A stretch of 36,274 bases of DNA. Source: CAZXCK01 sp964639225. Its GTDB lineage: Bacteria > Chloroflexota > Anaerolineae > Aggregatilineales > Phototrophicaceae. The stretch is from contig CAZXCK010000026.1 in assembly GCA_964639225.1 (NCBI GenBank), positions 1-36,274 on the forward strand, read 5' to 3'. A program made the position numbers and the translations under genes. The notes below the pieces were generated by a model, which saw nothing but the letters and a program-made list of their open reading frames with translations, had not been told where the DNA came from and did no database searches. Of the stretch, positions 24,213 to 31,909 are shown piece by piece (the first letter of the stretch is position 1; each line of letters starts with the position of its first letter).

Positions 24213-25283
24213 ATGACAACCAGGGAAATCAGCGCGTTTATTATTGTTTTCAGCCTTGCCTTTAGCCTGACGATGCTGCTCATTCCGTTCTGTGCCCATT
24301 GGGGACAGCGCCTGGGCATTGTATCCAGAGCCGGGGGAAGGCGCGTCAATGAAGGGGACCTGCGCGGAGTCTCCAAGCTGGGTGGAGTGGCGCTCTTCGT
24401 TAGTTTCATTGTCACTGTGGTGATCGCACAGTTCCTGCCTGTCCCCCGCTTTGACCCGAACGAAGTGCTCCGGCTGGTGGGCCTGATCATTGGCGGTGTG
24501 GTCATCTTCGGGGTAGGAATGCTTGACGATGTATTCGAGTTGAACGCTGTCCAGATTGGAATCGGCCAGATTATCGCAGCCGGAATTGCTGTACTGTTTC
24601 AGATCTTTATCGAAACGTTTAACAACCCCTTCACCGGCGCGCAGACTGATCCCTGGCCATTTGTCGTCACCGTGACCATCAGCATGTTCTGGCTCGGACT
24701 GATGATGAACACCGTCAATTTTATGGATGGTCTCGATGGCCTGGCAGGTGGTGTGAGTTTTATCGCCAGCACGATGTTATTTGTGAACAGCGCCTTTGTA
24801 CTGCAACCGGCCCAAATCAGCGTGAGCCTGCTGCCACTGGCGTTGATGGGCACATCACTGGCTTTTGTCCTGCATAACTTCTATCCGGCACGCATCTTTA
24901 TGGGTGGCGGTGCGTTCTTCCTGGGGTATGTGTTAGGCACGCTGAGCATCATCGGCGGGGCAAAAATGGCAACGATTCTGCTGGTGATGGGATTGCCGCT
25001 AATGGACCTGGCCTGGCAGGCTGCTCATCGCATGAGCCAGGGACGCAATCCCATGCAGGGGGATCGGGGCCATTTGCATTTCCGGTTGCTGGATATGGGT
25101 TTCAGTCAGCGGCAGATCGTCCTGACGTATTACGCTTTTTGTACGCTGTTCGGCGTCCTGACGTTAATCACAGCCAGCCAGTTGTTCAAGTTCATCGCCT
25201 TTGGGGTGATGCTCTCACTGATCGCTGCCGGCTTCATCATCCTGACCCGGATGAATCAAGGTGAGTCGTCGGAGTCTTCGTAG
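24213..25283 (+). CDS. Undecaprenyl-phosphate sugar-1-phosphate transferase (WecA/TagO/MraY family)
   Basis: A 356-residue polytopic membrane enzyme with about ten helices that moves a sugar-1-phosphate, probably GlcNAc-1-P, from a UDP-sugar to undecaprenyl phosphate. This begins a cell-surface glycan. Conserved D105-D106 (GMLDDVF) and N169/D172/D175 (NFMDGLDGLAGG) support catalysis. Two usual motifs are altered: FMGD reads FMGGG (229-233), and HLHH reads HLHF (287-290). These changes may reflect a lineage subfamily or altered substrate. Its 3' end overlaps a convergent gene by 28 bp. Confidence 0.85.
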   Translation: MTTREISAFIIVFSLAFSLTMLLIPFCAHWGQRLGIVSRAGGRRVNEGDLRGVSKLGGVALFVSFIVTVVIAQFLPVPRFDPNEVLRLVGLIIGGVVIFGVGMLDDVFELNAVQIGIGQIIAAGIAVLFQIFIETFNNPFTGAQTDPWPFVVTVTISMFWLGLMMNTVNFMDGLDGLAGGVSFIASTMLFVNSAFVLQPAQISVSLLPLALMGTSLAFVLHNFYPARIFMGGGAFFLGYVLGTLSIIGGAKMATILLVMGLPLMDLAWQAAHRMSQGRNPMQGDRGHLHFRLLDMGFSQRQIVLTYYAFCTLFGVLTLITASQLFKFIAFGVMLSLIAAGFIILTRMNQGESSESS

Positions 25284-26653
25284 CGCAACTCATCGAGTAC
25301 ATCGTCATCATCAGCCTCATCAGATACTGACTGCGTTTCAGTCGGGCCTTGTTTGCGTGCACGGAATGCTGCCAGCCGGTCAGCGATGTCTGTATTCTTT
25401 GCCTGATCTGATGGTTGCAGGCGTCCTACTGCTGGCGTGGGGGTAGGGCGCGGCGATGTCACTGCGGGCTTGTTATCGCTATCCGCTTTATTTGATTGAC
25501 TGTGATCTTCGTTGTGGGTCTTGGATGTTTCCAAGCTGGAGTCAGCAACCGTTGGCGATGCATCTGGTGTTGTTGAACTCTGGATGTCCTCAGTCACAGT
25601 TTCGTCAATGGGCTTTCGGCTGACTATTCCAGGAACCACGCTCGGTTCAATGCGTGCTGGCCTGGGGGCTGGCTGAAACACGGATGTGGTTTGCTCAGGT
25701 TCAATAATACTCGCCGCATGATGTGTGACCGGTTCGCTGCCCGGTGGGCCAGGGATAGGGAAGGTGAGTCGATAAACAGTTGGTGGACCGGCCTTGGCCG
25801 CTGTGCGGGCAGCTTTGCGCCTCTTCTGCTGCTGGCGGTCTCGTTCACGCCTGGCACGCCGGTAAGCAACAGCCTCTTCGCGCGTCATAACCGTCATCTT
25901 ACCCTTGCTGAACGTTGCGCTGGCCCCTGTTATACGTTCAAGTACCGCCTCAATTGTCCCCAGAATGAGGACACCGAGAAAATCGAAGAATATGACCACA
26001 AGCAGTACACCAGACAGCGTATTCAGCATCACAGCCAGCGGGCCTTGAACAGCCATCTGCATAATTTCATCCCCAATACCGATAATGAAGAGCGGCAGGA
26101 GCGCGATCACCAGTATCAGAGCCAGCCGCTGCCACCAACCTGAAGGCAGCCGAAAATGCGGCATCATTGTGTTGCTGATGCTAAACAACACATAAGCCCA
26201 TAACCAGAAATCCGGGGTAGCGGTCAGATGGCGAATACCCTCAGCAACGTCACTGAGCTGGCCGCTTCGCATGATAGCAAACGACGTCTGAATATCGATA
26301 ACATTGTTGGCGACCAACCAGATCACCGCCAATGCGACAGGCAGCGGAGTTAGCGAGATCAAGTTAACTTTGAAGGAGCTGGCACGCCTGGAGAGTTGTA
26401 CAAAATTGAGGCGAAGCTGGCCGATTTCCTGTTTGGCTGGTAGCTTGATGGCTCGTTCTGCACGCACATCAAGCACACCAGCCGCCAGCCAGATAACAAA
26501 CTGATGCAGGATAATCCCGGGCAGGAAAAATGTATAGTACAAGACAGTGGTCGTCTCGAAACTGCGGGTTATCAGCCAGCCAACCTTAAAGATGTGCTGA
26601 TGGAGCCAGCGTTCCATCTGCCGCATCGTGTAGACAATAACGACAACCAGCAA
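25256..26653 (-). CDS. Membrane protein with disordered acidic tail; possible inactive M50-like
   Basis: About 465 residues with about five hydrophobic segments in the first 235 residues. A basic stretch (REEAVAYRRARRERDRQQQK) and a Pro/Ser/Thr-rich disordered region follow, ending acidic (EADDDDVLDELRYEDSDDSP). The segment FLPGIILHQFVIWLAAGVLD (43-62) resembles membrane proteins with an HExxH zinc motif (FPGVxLHELxHxLAA). Here Glu and the second His are replaced (H50-Q51-F-V-I54), so any protease ancestor looks inactive. The start is uncertain: TTG 26653 lacks an SD, and a start further upstream near the tpiA end is possible. It follows tpiA on the same strand. Its function is unknown. Confidence 0.6.
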   Translation of the reverse strand: MLVVVIVYTMRQMERWLHQHIFKVGWLITRSFETTTVLYYTFFLPGIILHQFVIWLAAGVLDVRAERAIKLPAKQEIGQLRLNFVQLSRRASSFKVNLISLTPLPVALAVIWLVANNVIDIQTSFAIMRSGQLSDVAEGIRHLTATPDFWLWAYVLFSISNTMMPHFRLPSGWWQRLALILVIALLPLFIIGIGDEIMQMAVQGPLAVMLNTLSGVLLVVIFFDFLGVLILGTIEAVLERITGASATFSKGKMTVMTREEAVAYRRARRERDRQQQKRRKAARTAAKAGPPTVYRLTFPIPGPPGSEPVTHHAASIIEPEQTTSVFQPAPRPARIEPSVVPGIVSRKPIDETVTEDIQSSTTPDASPTVADSSLETSKTHNEDHSQSNKADSDNKPAVTSPRPTPTPAVGRLQPSDQAKNTDIADRLAAFRARKQGPTETQSVSDEADDDDVLDELRYEDSDDSP

Positions 26654-26685
26654 TCCTGCCGGGATGACATCCAGCCCGTCCAGCG

Positions 26686-27456
26686 TCAGCCGCCTTTCTC
26701 CTCGGCGGCAATCCGCACCAATTCAGCAAAATCTGCCACGTTGAGCGAGGCGCCGCCAACCAGCCCGCCGTCAATATCAGGCTGTGACATGTATTCGGCC
26801 ATGTTACCGGGTTTGACGCTGCCGCCATACTGAATTCGGACCGCATCGGCGACAGCATCGCCGTAGAGTTCACGTACCGTTGTGCGGATGGTGCCACCGA
26901 TAATCTGATTGGCGATTTCGCCGCTGGCACTGCGACCGGTACCAATAGCCCAGATCGGCTCATAGGCGATAACAACATTCGCCATATCCTCTGCGCTCAG
27001 GCCATCGAGCGCGGCGCGCACCTGACCACCCACGAAACTTGCCGTTTCACCGGCCTCATTCTGTTCCAGGCTCTCGCCTACGGCAATAATCGGTTTAAGG
27101 CCATGCGCCAGCAGCGCCTTAGCCTTCTTGTTGACCATTTCATCGGTTTCATGCAGATATTCGCGACATTCGGAGTGACCGACAATCACATACTCCACCA
27201 GTCCCTTAAGCATAGCCGGGGACACTTGCGAAGTGTAGGCCCCGCTGTCTTCCCAGTGGGTATTCTGAGCAGCGACCTTAATATCGGTCCCTGCAAGCGC
27301 GGCGGCCACACCCGGTACAGCCAGGAAAACCGGCGCAACAACACGTTCAACATTGGTGTAGGGCGCGAGCGCAGGGGCCAGTTCTTTCACAAAAGCGACT
27401 GACTCCTCCACCGTCTTGAACATCTTCCAGTTACCGGCGATGATAGGCGTTCTCAT
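26686..27456 (-). CDS. tpiA: Triosephosphate isomerase
   Basis: This enzyme interconverts dihydroxyacetone phosphate and glyceraldehyde-3-phosphate. It has 256 residues. Catalytic residues are K11 (AGNWKMFK), H94 (VGHSECRE, where GHSERR is more common) and E166 (AYEPIWAIGTG). The phosphate loop GGSVKPGN lies near residue 211. The SD AAAGGA lies 7 nt upstream. It is third in the glycolytic gene order gap-pgk-tpiA. Confidence 0.97.
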   Translation of the reverse strand: MRTPIIAGNWKMFKTVEESVAFVKELAPALAPYTNVERVVAPVFLAVPGVAAALAGTDIKVAAQNTHWEDSGAYTSQVSPAMLKGLVEYVIVGHSECREYLHETDEMVNKKAKALLAHGLKPIIAVGESLEQNEAGETASFVGGQVRAALDGLSAEDMANVVIAYEPIWAIGTGRSASGEIANQIIGGTIRTTVRELYGDAVADAVRIQYGGSVKPGNMAEYMSQPDIDGGLVGGASLNVADFAELVRIAAEEKGG

Positions 27457-27489
27457 TGCAAATCCTTTGTGATTAGGTAACGAATACAG

Positions 27490-27529
27490 GAAACTGGCAC
27501 AATTTCTGGACCCTTATTGTGCCAGTTTC
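27490..27529 (-). repeat. 14-bp perfect hairpin between pgk and tpiA
   Basis: GAAACTGGCACAAT (27490-27503) and ATTGTGCCAGTTTC (27516-27529) are perfect inverted copies around a 12-nt loop. In the transcript the hairpin falls 12 nt after pgk and 33 nt before the tpiA start. The following minus-strand bases (CTGTATTCG) are not a T-run, so an mRNA-processing or stability element, or a protein site, is more likely than a terminator. Confidence 0.65.
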
Positions 27530-27541
27530 AGTTATGCGATT

Positions 27542-28729
27542 TTATTTGTCTTTGAGCGCTGCCAGACCGGGCAGCAGTTTACCTTCCAGCATTTCCAGGC
27601 TGGCGCCGCCACCGGTCGAGACATGCGTGATCTTATCGGTGAGACCGGCCTGCTGAATGGCTGCCGCCGAGTCGCCACCACCGATAATTGTGACTGCACC
27701 ACGCTCAGTCGCCTGGGCCAGCATTTCGGCCACCGTAAAGGTTCCACGAGCGAAATTCGGCATCTCGAATACGCCCATCGGTCCGTTCCAGACGATTGTC
27801 TGCGCATCTGCCAGCTTGCCAGCGAACAGTTCCTGAGTTTTAGCACCGATATCATAAATAGACCAGCCATCCGGCACACCAGATTCAACATCAATGACCT
27901 GCTGCTGTGCATCATTGTTGAACTGGTCACCAAGAACAGCGTCCACTGGCAGGACGAGTTTGTCGCCGCTTGTTTCGAGCAGCCTCTTAGCGGTATCCAG
28001 TGCTTCCTCTTCGACGAGCGAGTTACCGGTGGCATAACCTTTTGCACGGAAGAAGGTGTTCGCCATGCCCCCACCGATCAACAGCGCATCGACCTTGCCC
28101 AGCAAGGACTCGATGACGGCAATCTTATCCGACACTTTCGCGCCACCCAGTATTGCCACAAACGGACGCTTGGGCGCTTCGATAGCGTTCGCCAGATAAT
28201 CAATCTCGCGCTCCAGCAGCATACCAGCGACTGCCGGCAGATGCTCGGTAACACCCACAGTCGATGAATGCGCACGATGCGCAGAACCAAATGCGTCATT
28301 CACAAACACATCACCATGCTTTGCTAACTGCTGTGAAAGTTCAGGATCGTTTTTAGTCTCACCCTTGTAGAAGCGTGTGTTTTCCAGCAGCAGCACACCG
28401 CCATCTGGCAGATTAGCGACGGCTGTATCAGCAGTTGCACCGACACAATCCTCAGCAAACTGTACATCAACTCCCAGCAACTTGCCGAGTGCCGGCGCTA
28501 CCGGGGCCAGTGAGTACTGAGGGTTGGGTTCACCTTTGGGACGCCCCAGGTGGGACATCAGAATCAACGCTTTGGGTTTTTGATCGAGAATGTATTCCAG
28601 AGTTGGAAGCGCAGCACGGATGCGCGTATCGTCGGTGATACGATCACCATCCAAAGGAACATTAAAATCGACACGGACCAGAACGCGCTTACCGCTTAGG
28701 TCGATGTCACGAACCGTCATCTTATTCAT
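27542..28729 (-). CDS. pgk: Phosphoglycerate kinase
   Basis: This enzyme transfers phosphate between 1,3-bisphosphoglycerate and ADP. It has 395 residues, normal length. The N-domain VRVDFNVPLDG is at 18-28, with LMSHLGRPKG. The C-domain nucleotide site has GGAKVSDK and GGGDSAAAIQQAG. ATG 28729 is preferred (AGGGAG upstream); a second ATG at 28720 is possible. The long open frame to 29005 runs into gap and is not coding. A terminator-like hairpin precedes it. Confidence 0.97.
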   Translation of the reverse strand: MNKMTVRDIDLSGKRVLVRVDFNVPLDGDRITDDTRIRAALPTLEYILDQKPKALILMSHLGRPKGEPNPQYSLAPVAPALGKLLGVDVQFAEDCVGATADTAVANLPDGGVLLLENTRFYKGETKNDPELSQQLAKHGDVFVNDAFGSAHRAHSSTVGVTEHLPAVAGMLLEREIDYLANAIEAPKRPFVAILGGAKVSDKIAVIESLLGKVDALLIGGGMANTFFRAKGYATGNSLVEEEALDTAKRLLETSGDKLVLPVDAVLGDQFNNDAQQQVIDVESGVPDGWSIYDIGAKTQELFAGKLADAQTIVWNGPMGVFEMPNFARGTFTVAEMLAQATERGAVTIIGGGDSAAAIQQAGLTDKITHVSTGGGASLEMLEGKLLPGLAALKDK

Positions 28730-28766
28730 GATGCGTGTTAACTCCCTTTCGCGTGTAATGCTTACG

Positions 28767-28802
28767 AAAAAGGGGCGAGGACAATTCATGTCATCTCGCC
28801 CC
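28767..28802 (-). terminator. Terminator between gap and pgk
   Basis: On the minus strand GGGGCGAG (28795-28802) pairs with CTCGCCCC (28772-28779). The stem is extended by TGAC/GTCA-type pairs inside a small bulge, and it is followed by TTTTT (28767-28771). It would end or reduce transcription after gap, lowering pgk-tpiA relative to gap. Confidence 0.75.
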
Positions 28803-28823
28803 CGATAGATCATGCGTGGGTTC

Positions 28824-29831
28824 TTAGAGCTTGTCGCCCATGAATTTCGCGAGGTCGGCAGTACGAACCGAGTAACCCCATTCGTTGTCGTACCAGGTGA
28901 TGACCTTAACCAGGTTGCCCGAAACCGCACAGGCGTCGGCATCGATGATGCTGGAGCGCGGGTCGCCCCTGAAGTCGGTGGAAACCAGCAGTTCGTGGCT
29001 GACACCCAGGATACCCTTCATGGGGCCGGCGGCGGCCTCATCAAAGGCGGCGATCAACTCTTCTTTGGTGGTCTCTTTTTCGACCGTTGCGACAAAGTCA
29101 ACCAGAGAGACGGTCGGTGTGGGTACACGAACCGCCATACCGTCGAACTTGCCCTTGAGTTCGGGGATTACCAGAGCGACCGCGCGAGCGGCACCAGTCG
29201 AAGTGGGGATCATGTTCTCGGCGGCAGCGCGTGCACGGCGCAGGTCGCTGTGCGGCAGGTCGAGGATGCGCTGATCGTTGGTGTAGGCGTGAATAGTGGT
29301 CATGAAACCCTTGATGATGCCAAACTTGTCATGGACAACTTTGGCCGCCGGGGCCAGACAGTTGGTGGTGCAGGAAGCATTCGACACGATATGATGGCTG
29401 GCCGGGTCGTACTTGTCGTCGTTAACGCCCAGCACGATGGTCAGATCTTCGCCCTTTGCGGGAGCAGAGATGATGACCTTCTTAGCACCAGCAGTCAGGT
29501 GCTTGGTCGTCGATTCCTTATCGCGGAAGATGCCGGTGCTCTCAATGACGATATCCACACCCAGCTCACCCCAGGGCAGATTGGCAGGATCACGCTCGGA
29601 AAGTGCCTTGATCTTCTTGCCATCAACAACCAGTCCATCATCCGTAACTTCAACAGTCCCCGGATAGCGGCCATAAGTTGAGTCGTAACGCAGCAGGTGC
29701 GCCATCGTCTTGAGGTCACCCAAGTCGTTGAAAGCGACGACTTCAATGCTGTCGCTGTACTTCTCGTTGATAGCCTTGAGAACCTGGCGACCGATGCGGC
29801 CAAAACCGTTAATACCTACGCGAATGGTCAT
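28824..29831 (-). CDS. gap: Glyceraldehyde-3-phosphate dehydrogenase, type I
   Basis: This enzyme phosphorylates and oxidises glyceraldehyde-3-phosphate to 1,3-bisphosphoglycerate. It has 335 residues. The Rossmann motif GINGFGRIGR is at 6-15 and the catalytic cysteine is C154 in SNASCTTNCLAP. NDLGDLKTMAHLLRYDS follows the nucleotide fold; absence of an acidic residue exactly at the usual Asp of NAD-only enzymes was not tested. SD AAAGGA lies in the 14-nt gap after yvcK, so it is co-transcribed with yvcK and followed by a terminator. Confidence 0.97.
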   Translation of the reverse strand: MTIRVGINGFGRIGRQVLKAINEKYSDSIEVVAFNDLGDLKTMAHLLRYDSTYGRYPGTVEVTDDGLVVDGKKIKALSERDPANLPWGELGVDIVIESTGIFRDKESTTKHLTAGAKKVIISAPAKGEDLTIVLGVNDDKYDPASHHIVSNASCTTNCLAPAAKVVHDKFGIIKGFMTTIHAYTNDQRILDLPHSDLRRARAAAENMIPTSTGAARAVALVIPELKGKFDGMAVRVPTPTVSLVDFVATVEKETTKEELIAAFDEAAAGPMKGILGVSHELLVSTDFRGDPRSSIIDADACAVSGNLVKVITWYDNEWGYSVRTADLAKFMGDKL

Positions 29832-29845
29832 ATGGTTGATCCTTT

Positions 29846-31141
29846 CTATAGATGCTGTGATATTTGCAAAATGGGTCTGGCTGAGCCACCCATCTTGTCT
29901 GCTTCGATTAATTGCAACAATGCGGCGGCAAGTTTCTGCGGATCGTGACGCCAGGGGCGCTCCGGATCGGTAAGGTCAGTATACCGCACTTGGTAACGTT
30001 GTAGTACCTCGTGATCGGGTGGGGCGAGGGGAACATAGCGTGTATTGACACCCGCATTCACCGTCGGTCTGGCATTGTTCGCCAGCACCGCCTGAAAAAC
30101 CCCACGTCCCAGGTGTTTCTCGATCGCCAGCACATGATCGGCAACATTGTAATTCGCCGTTTCGCCGGGCTGTGTAGCGACATTACACACGTAAACCCTG
30201 TACGCGCCAGTCGCTTTAAGCGCGGCACTGATTCCTGGAACCAGCAGATTAGGCAATATACTCGTATAAAGGCTACCTGGGCCGATTACTACGATGTCAG
30301 CCTCATGTATAGCGCGCACACTCTCACTATAAGCGGGGACATCGGATGGAACAAGACCAATTTGCTCAATAACCCCACCAAATGCACTAATACGTGATTC
30401 GCCCTGGATTTTCAACGAACGAGTCTCACCGTGACGGCGGACCAATGCCACCAGGTTAACATCTGCCATTGTTGATGGTAATACACGCCCCTGAATGTTC
30501 AGCACACGGCCAACTTCAGTCAGCGCGGGTTCCAGTCCGCCGCTTATGCCCGCCAGTGCGGCGATGAATAAATTGCCGAAAGCGTGCCCACCCAACTTGC
30601 CGTCATCAAAGCGATACTGGAACAACTGGGTCATCAGGCTTTCATCATCGGCAAGGGCCGCGATATTGCTACGAATGTCCCCTGGCGGCAGCACACCCAT
30701 ATCACGCCGGAGTTGCCCGGAGCTGCCACCATCATCAGCCACTGTGACGACTGCTGTGATGTTGCTGGTATAAACCTTCAACCCGCGTAGCACCGATGGC
30801 AGCCCCGTTCCACCACCGATGGCAACCACCTTAATGCCTCTGGCCCGTTTACTATGCGCATAGACTACATCAATAACACGACCGTGCTGATGCACACGGT
30901 AGGGAGCCAACAGATTATGCGACAACTTCCAGAAGGCGAAACTGCTTAAGGTCAGTCCGCCGGCAATTGTAGCAAGAAGGGCCAGCCAACCCATACGCAC
31001 ACGGCTGGTCTCATCAAGCGCAAGTGGATCCAGCTTGACGATGCCATAAGCCAGGGCGACTGCAATCAGGCTCATTCCTGCCAGTAGAACCAACAGCCAG
31101 CGTTTTACGCCGATGCCGATTGTAAACCATTTCCGCAACAT
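29846..31141 (-). CDS. yvcK: YvcK/CofD-like gluconeogenesis factor with N-terminal membrane anchor
   Basis: A 431-residue protein. Two hydrophobic segments (about 14-35 and 50-72) anchor it, followed by a YvcK domain from about 103. This contains GGGTG (109-113), ADDGGSSG (135-142) and GDIRSNIAAL. YvcK/CuvA proteins bind UDP-sugars and are needed for growth on gluconeogenic carbon and for normal cell shape in several bacteria. It lies 14 nt upstream of gap, so its link to central carbon flux is supported by context. No strong SD is visible before ATG 31141. Confidence 0.9.
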   Translation of the reverse strand: MLRKWFTIGIGVKRWLLVLLAGMSLIAVALAYGIVKLDPLALDETSRVRMGWLALLATIAGGLTLSSFAFWKLSHNLLAPYRVHQHGRVIDVVYAHSKRARGIKVVAIGGGTGLPSVLRGLKVYTSNITAVVTVADDGGSSGQLRRDMGVLPPGDIRSNIAALADDESLMTQLFQYRFDDGKLGGHAFGNLFIAALAGISGGLEPALTEVGRVLNIQGRVLPSTMADVNLVALVRRHGETRSLKIQGESRISAFGGVIEQIGLVPSDVPAYSESVRAIHEADIVVIGPGSLYTSILPNLLVPGISAALKATGAYRVYVCNVATQPGETANYNVADHVLAIEKHLGRGVFQAVLANNARPTVNAGVNTRYVPLAPPDHEVLQRYQVRYTDLTDPERPWRHDPQKLAAALLQLIEADKMGGSARPILQISQHL

Positions 31142-31189
31142 ATGGCACGAGCCGAAACATAAGACCGGTTTCGTCGGAACAAATGTGGT

Positions 31190-31909
31190 TTATGTTTGCG
31201 ACCCTTTGCTCCCCCATCGCCAGGTTAACAGAAGCAGCAAAAGTGCGCTAGCAGATGTGATTACACCAACGATCAGAGCGGCATCAAACCAGAACTGCTC
31301 TGGGAATAGACGTATTAGCGTGTCGGAGTAGGCAAAGCGCCAGGTGCCGCTCTCAAAAAACACACTATGAAAAGCATCGAAAAAAGTGTTCCAGGCAACA
31401 ATAGCCATTAATACTATAACACCAATCAAACTCAATGTCAGGATGCTACCTGTCATTAGTGCCTGCTGCAAAGTCACACGTCGGGATGGCGATAAACCAA
31501 GATAAATGACAGCCATCAATGTGAATGTCACACCCCAGAATAGCAACCCAAACGCGACCTGAGTGACATCCTTAACATCTTCCATATGACGCAGTTCGCG
31601 TGCGTTATACATAGGGCGGCCATCGGGAAAAGTCAGGTCGCCCAGGTACTCGATGCCGGCACTGTTGAACAGGTAGTTCAGTGCGTATGGTCCGTACTCC
31701 AAACGATCCTCGCGTGTAAAACCGTATATGTCCTCAGGGAATCCAGGGCGGTTGTACTCGAGCTGTAAAAACAGCGGTGTCATAACCAATCGGACGCTGA
31801 GTAGCGTGAGCAGAACTGGCAGCACAAGCACCACGCAACCACCGAGTACACGATCAAACAGGGTAGGGCGAGAGAATGTTGTTGAGTGCTGGGGCTTATC
31901 TATCGACAT
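31190..31909 (-). CDS. DUF1461 (TIGR01906-like) integral membrane protein
   Basis: A 239-residue protein with four hydrophobic segments, about residues 25-48, 118-140, 150-175 and 210-232. An extracytoplasmic-looking loop after the first segment carries Tyr/Asp-rich stretches (YGPYALNYLFN and ELRHMEDVKDV). The C-terminal pattern FFDAFHSVFFESGTWRF...LIRLFPEQFW is typical of DUF1461. The function of the family is unknown. Its ATG overlaps the stop of the upstream gene (TGATG), so it is translationally coupled to the spermidine-synthase-like protein. Confidence 0.8.
   Translation of the reverse strand: MSIDKPQHSTTFSRPTLFDRVLGGCVVLVLPVLLTLLSVRLVMTPLFLQLEYNRPGFPEDIYGFTREDRLEYGPYALNYLFNSAGIEYLGDLTFPDGRPMYNARELRHMEDVKDVTQVAFGLLFWGVTFTLMAVIYLGLSPSRRVTLQQALMTGSILTLSLIGVIVLMAIVAWNTFFDAFHSVFFESGTWRFAYSDTLIRLFPEQFWFDAALIVGVITSASALLLLLLTWRWGSKGSQT

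Noticed and set aside
28730..29005. N-terminal extension of pgk
   Set aside because: The frame runs antisense-free through the terminator and into gap, and the extra residues are not Pgk-like; ATG 28729 has an SD.
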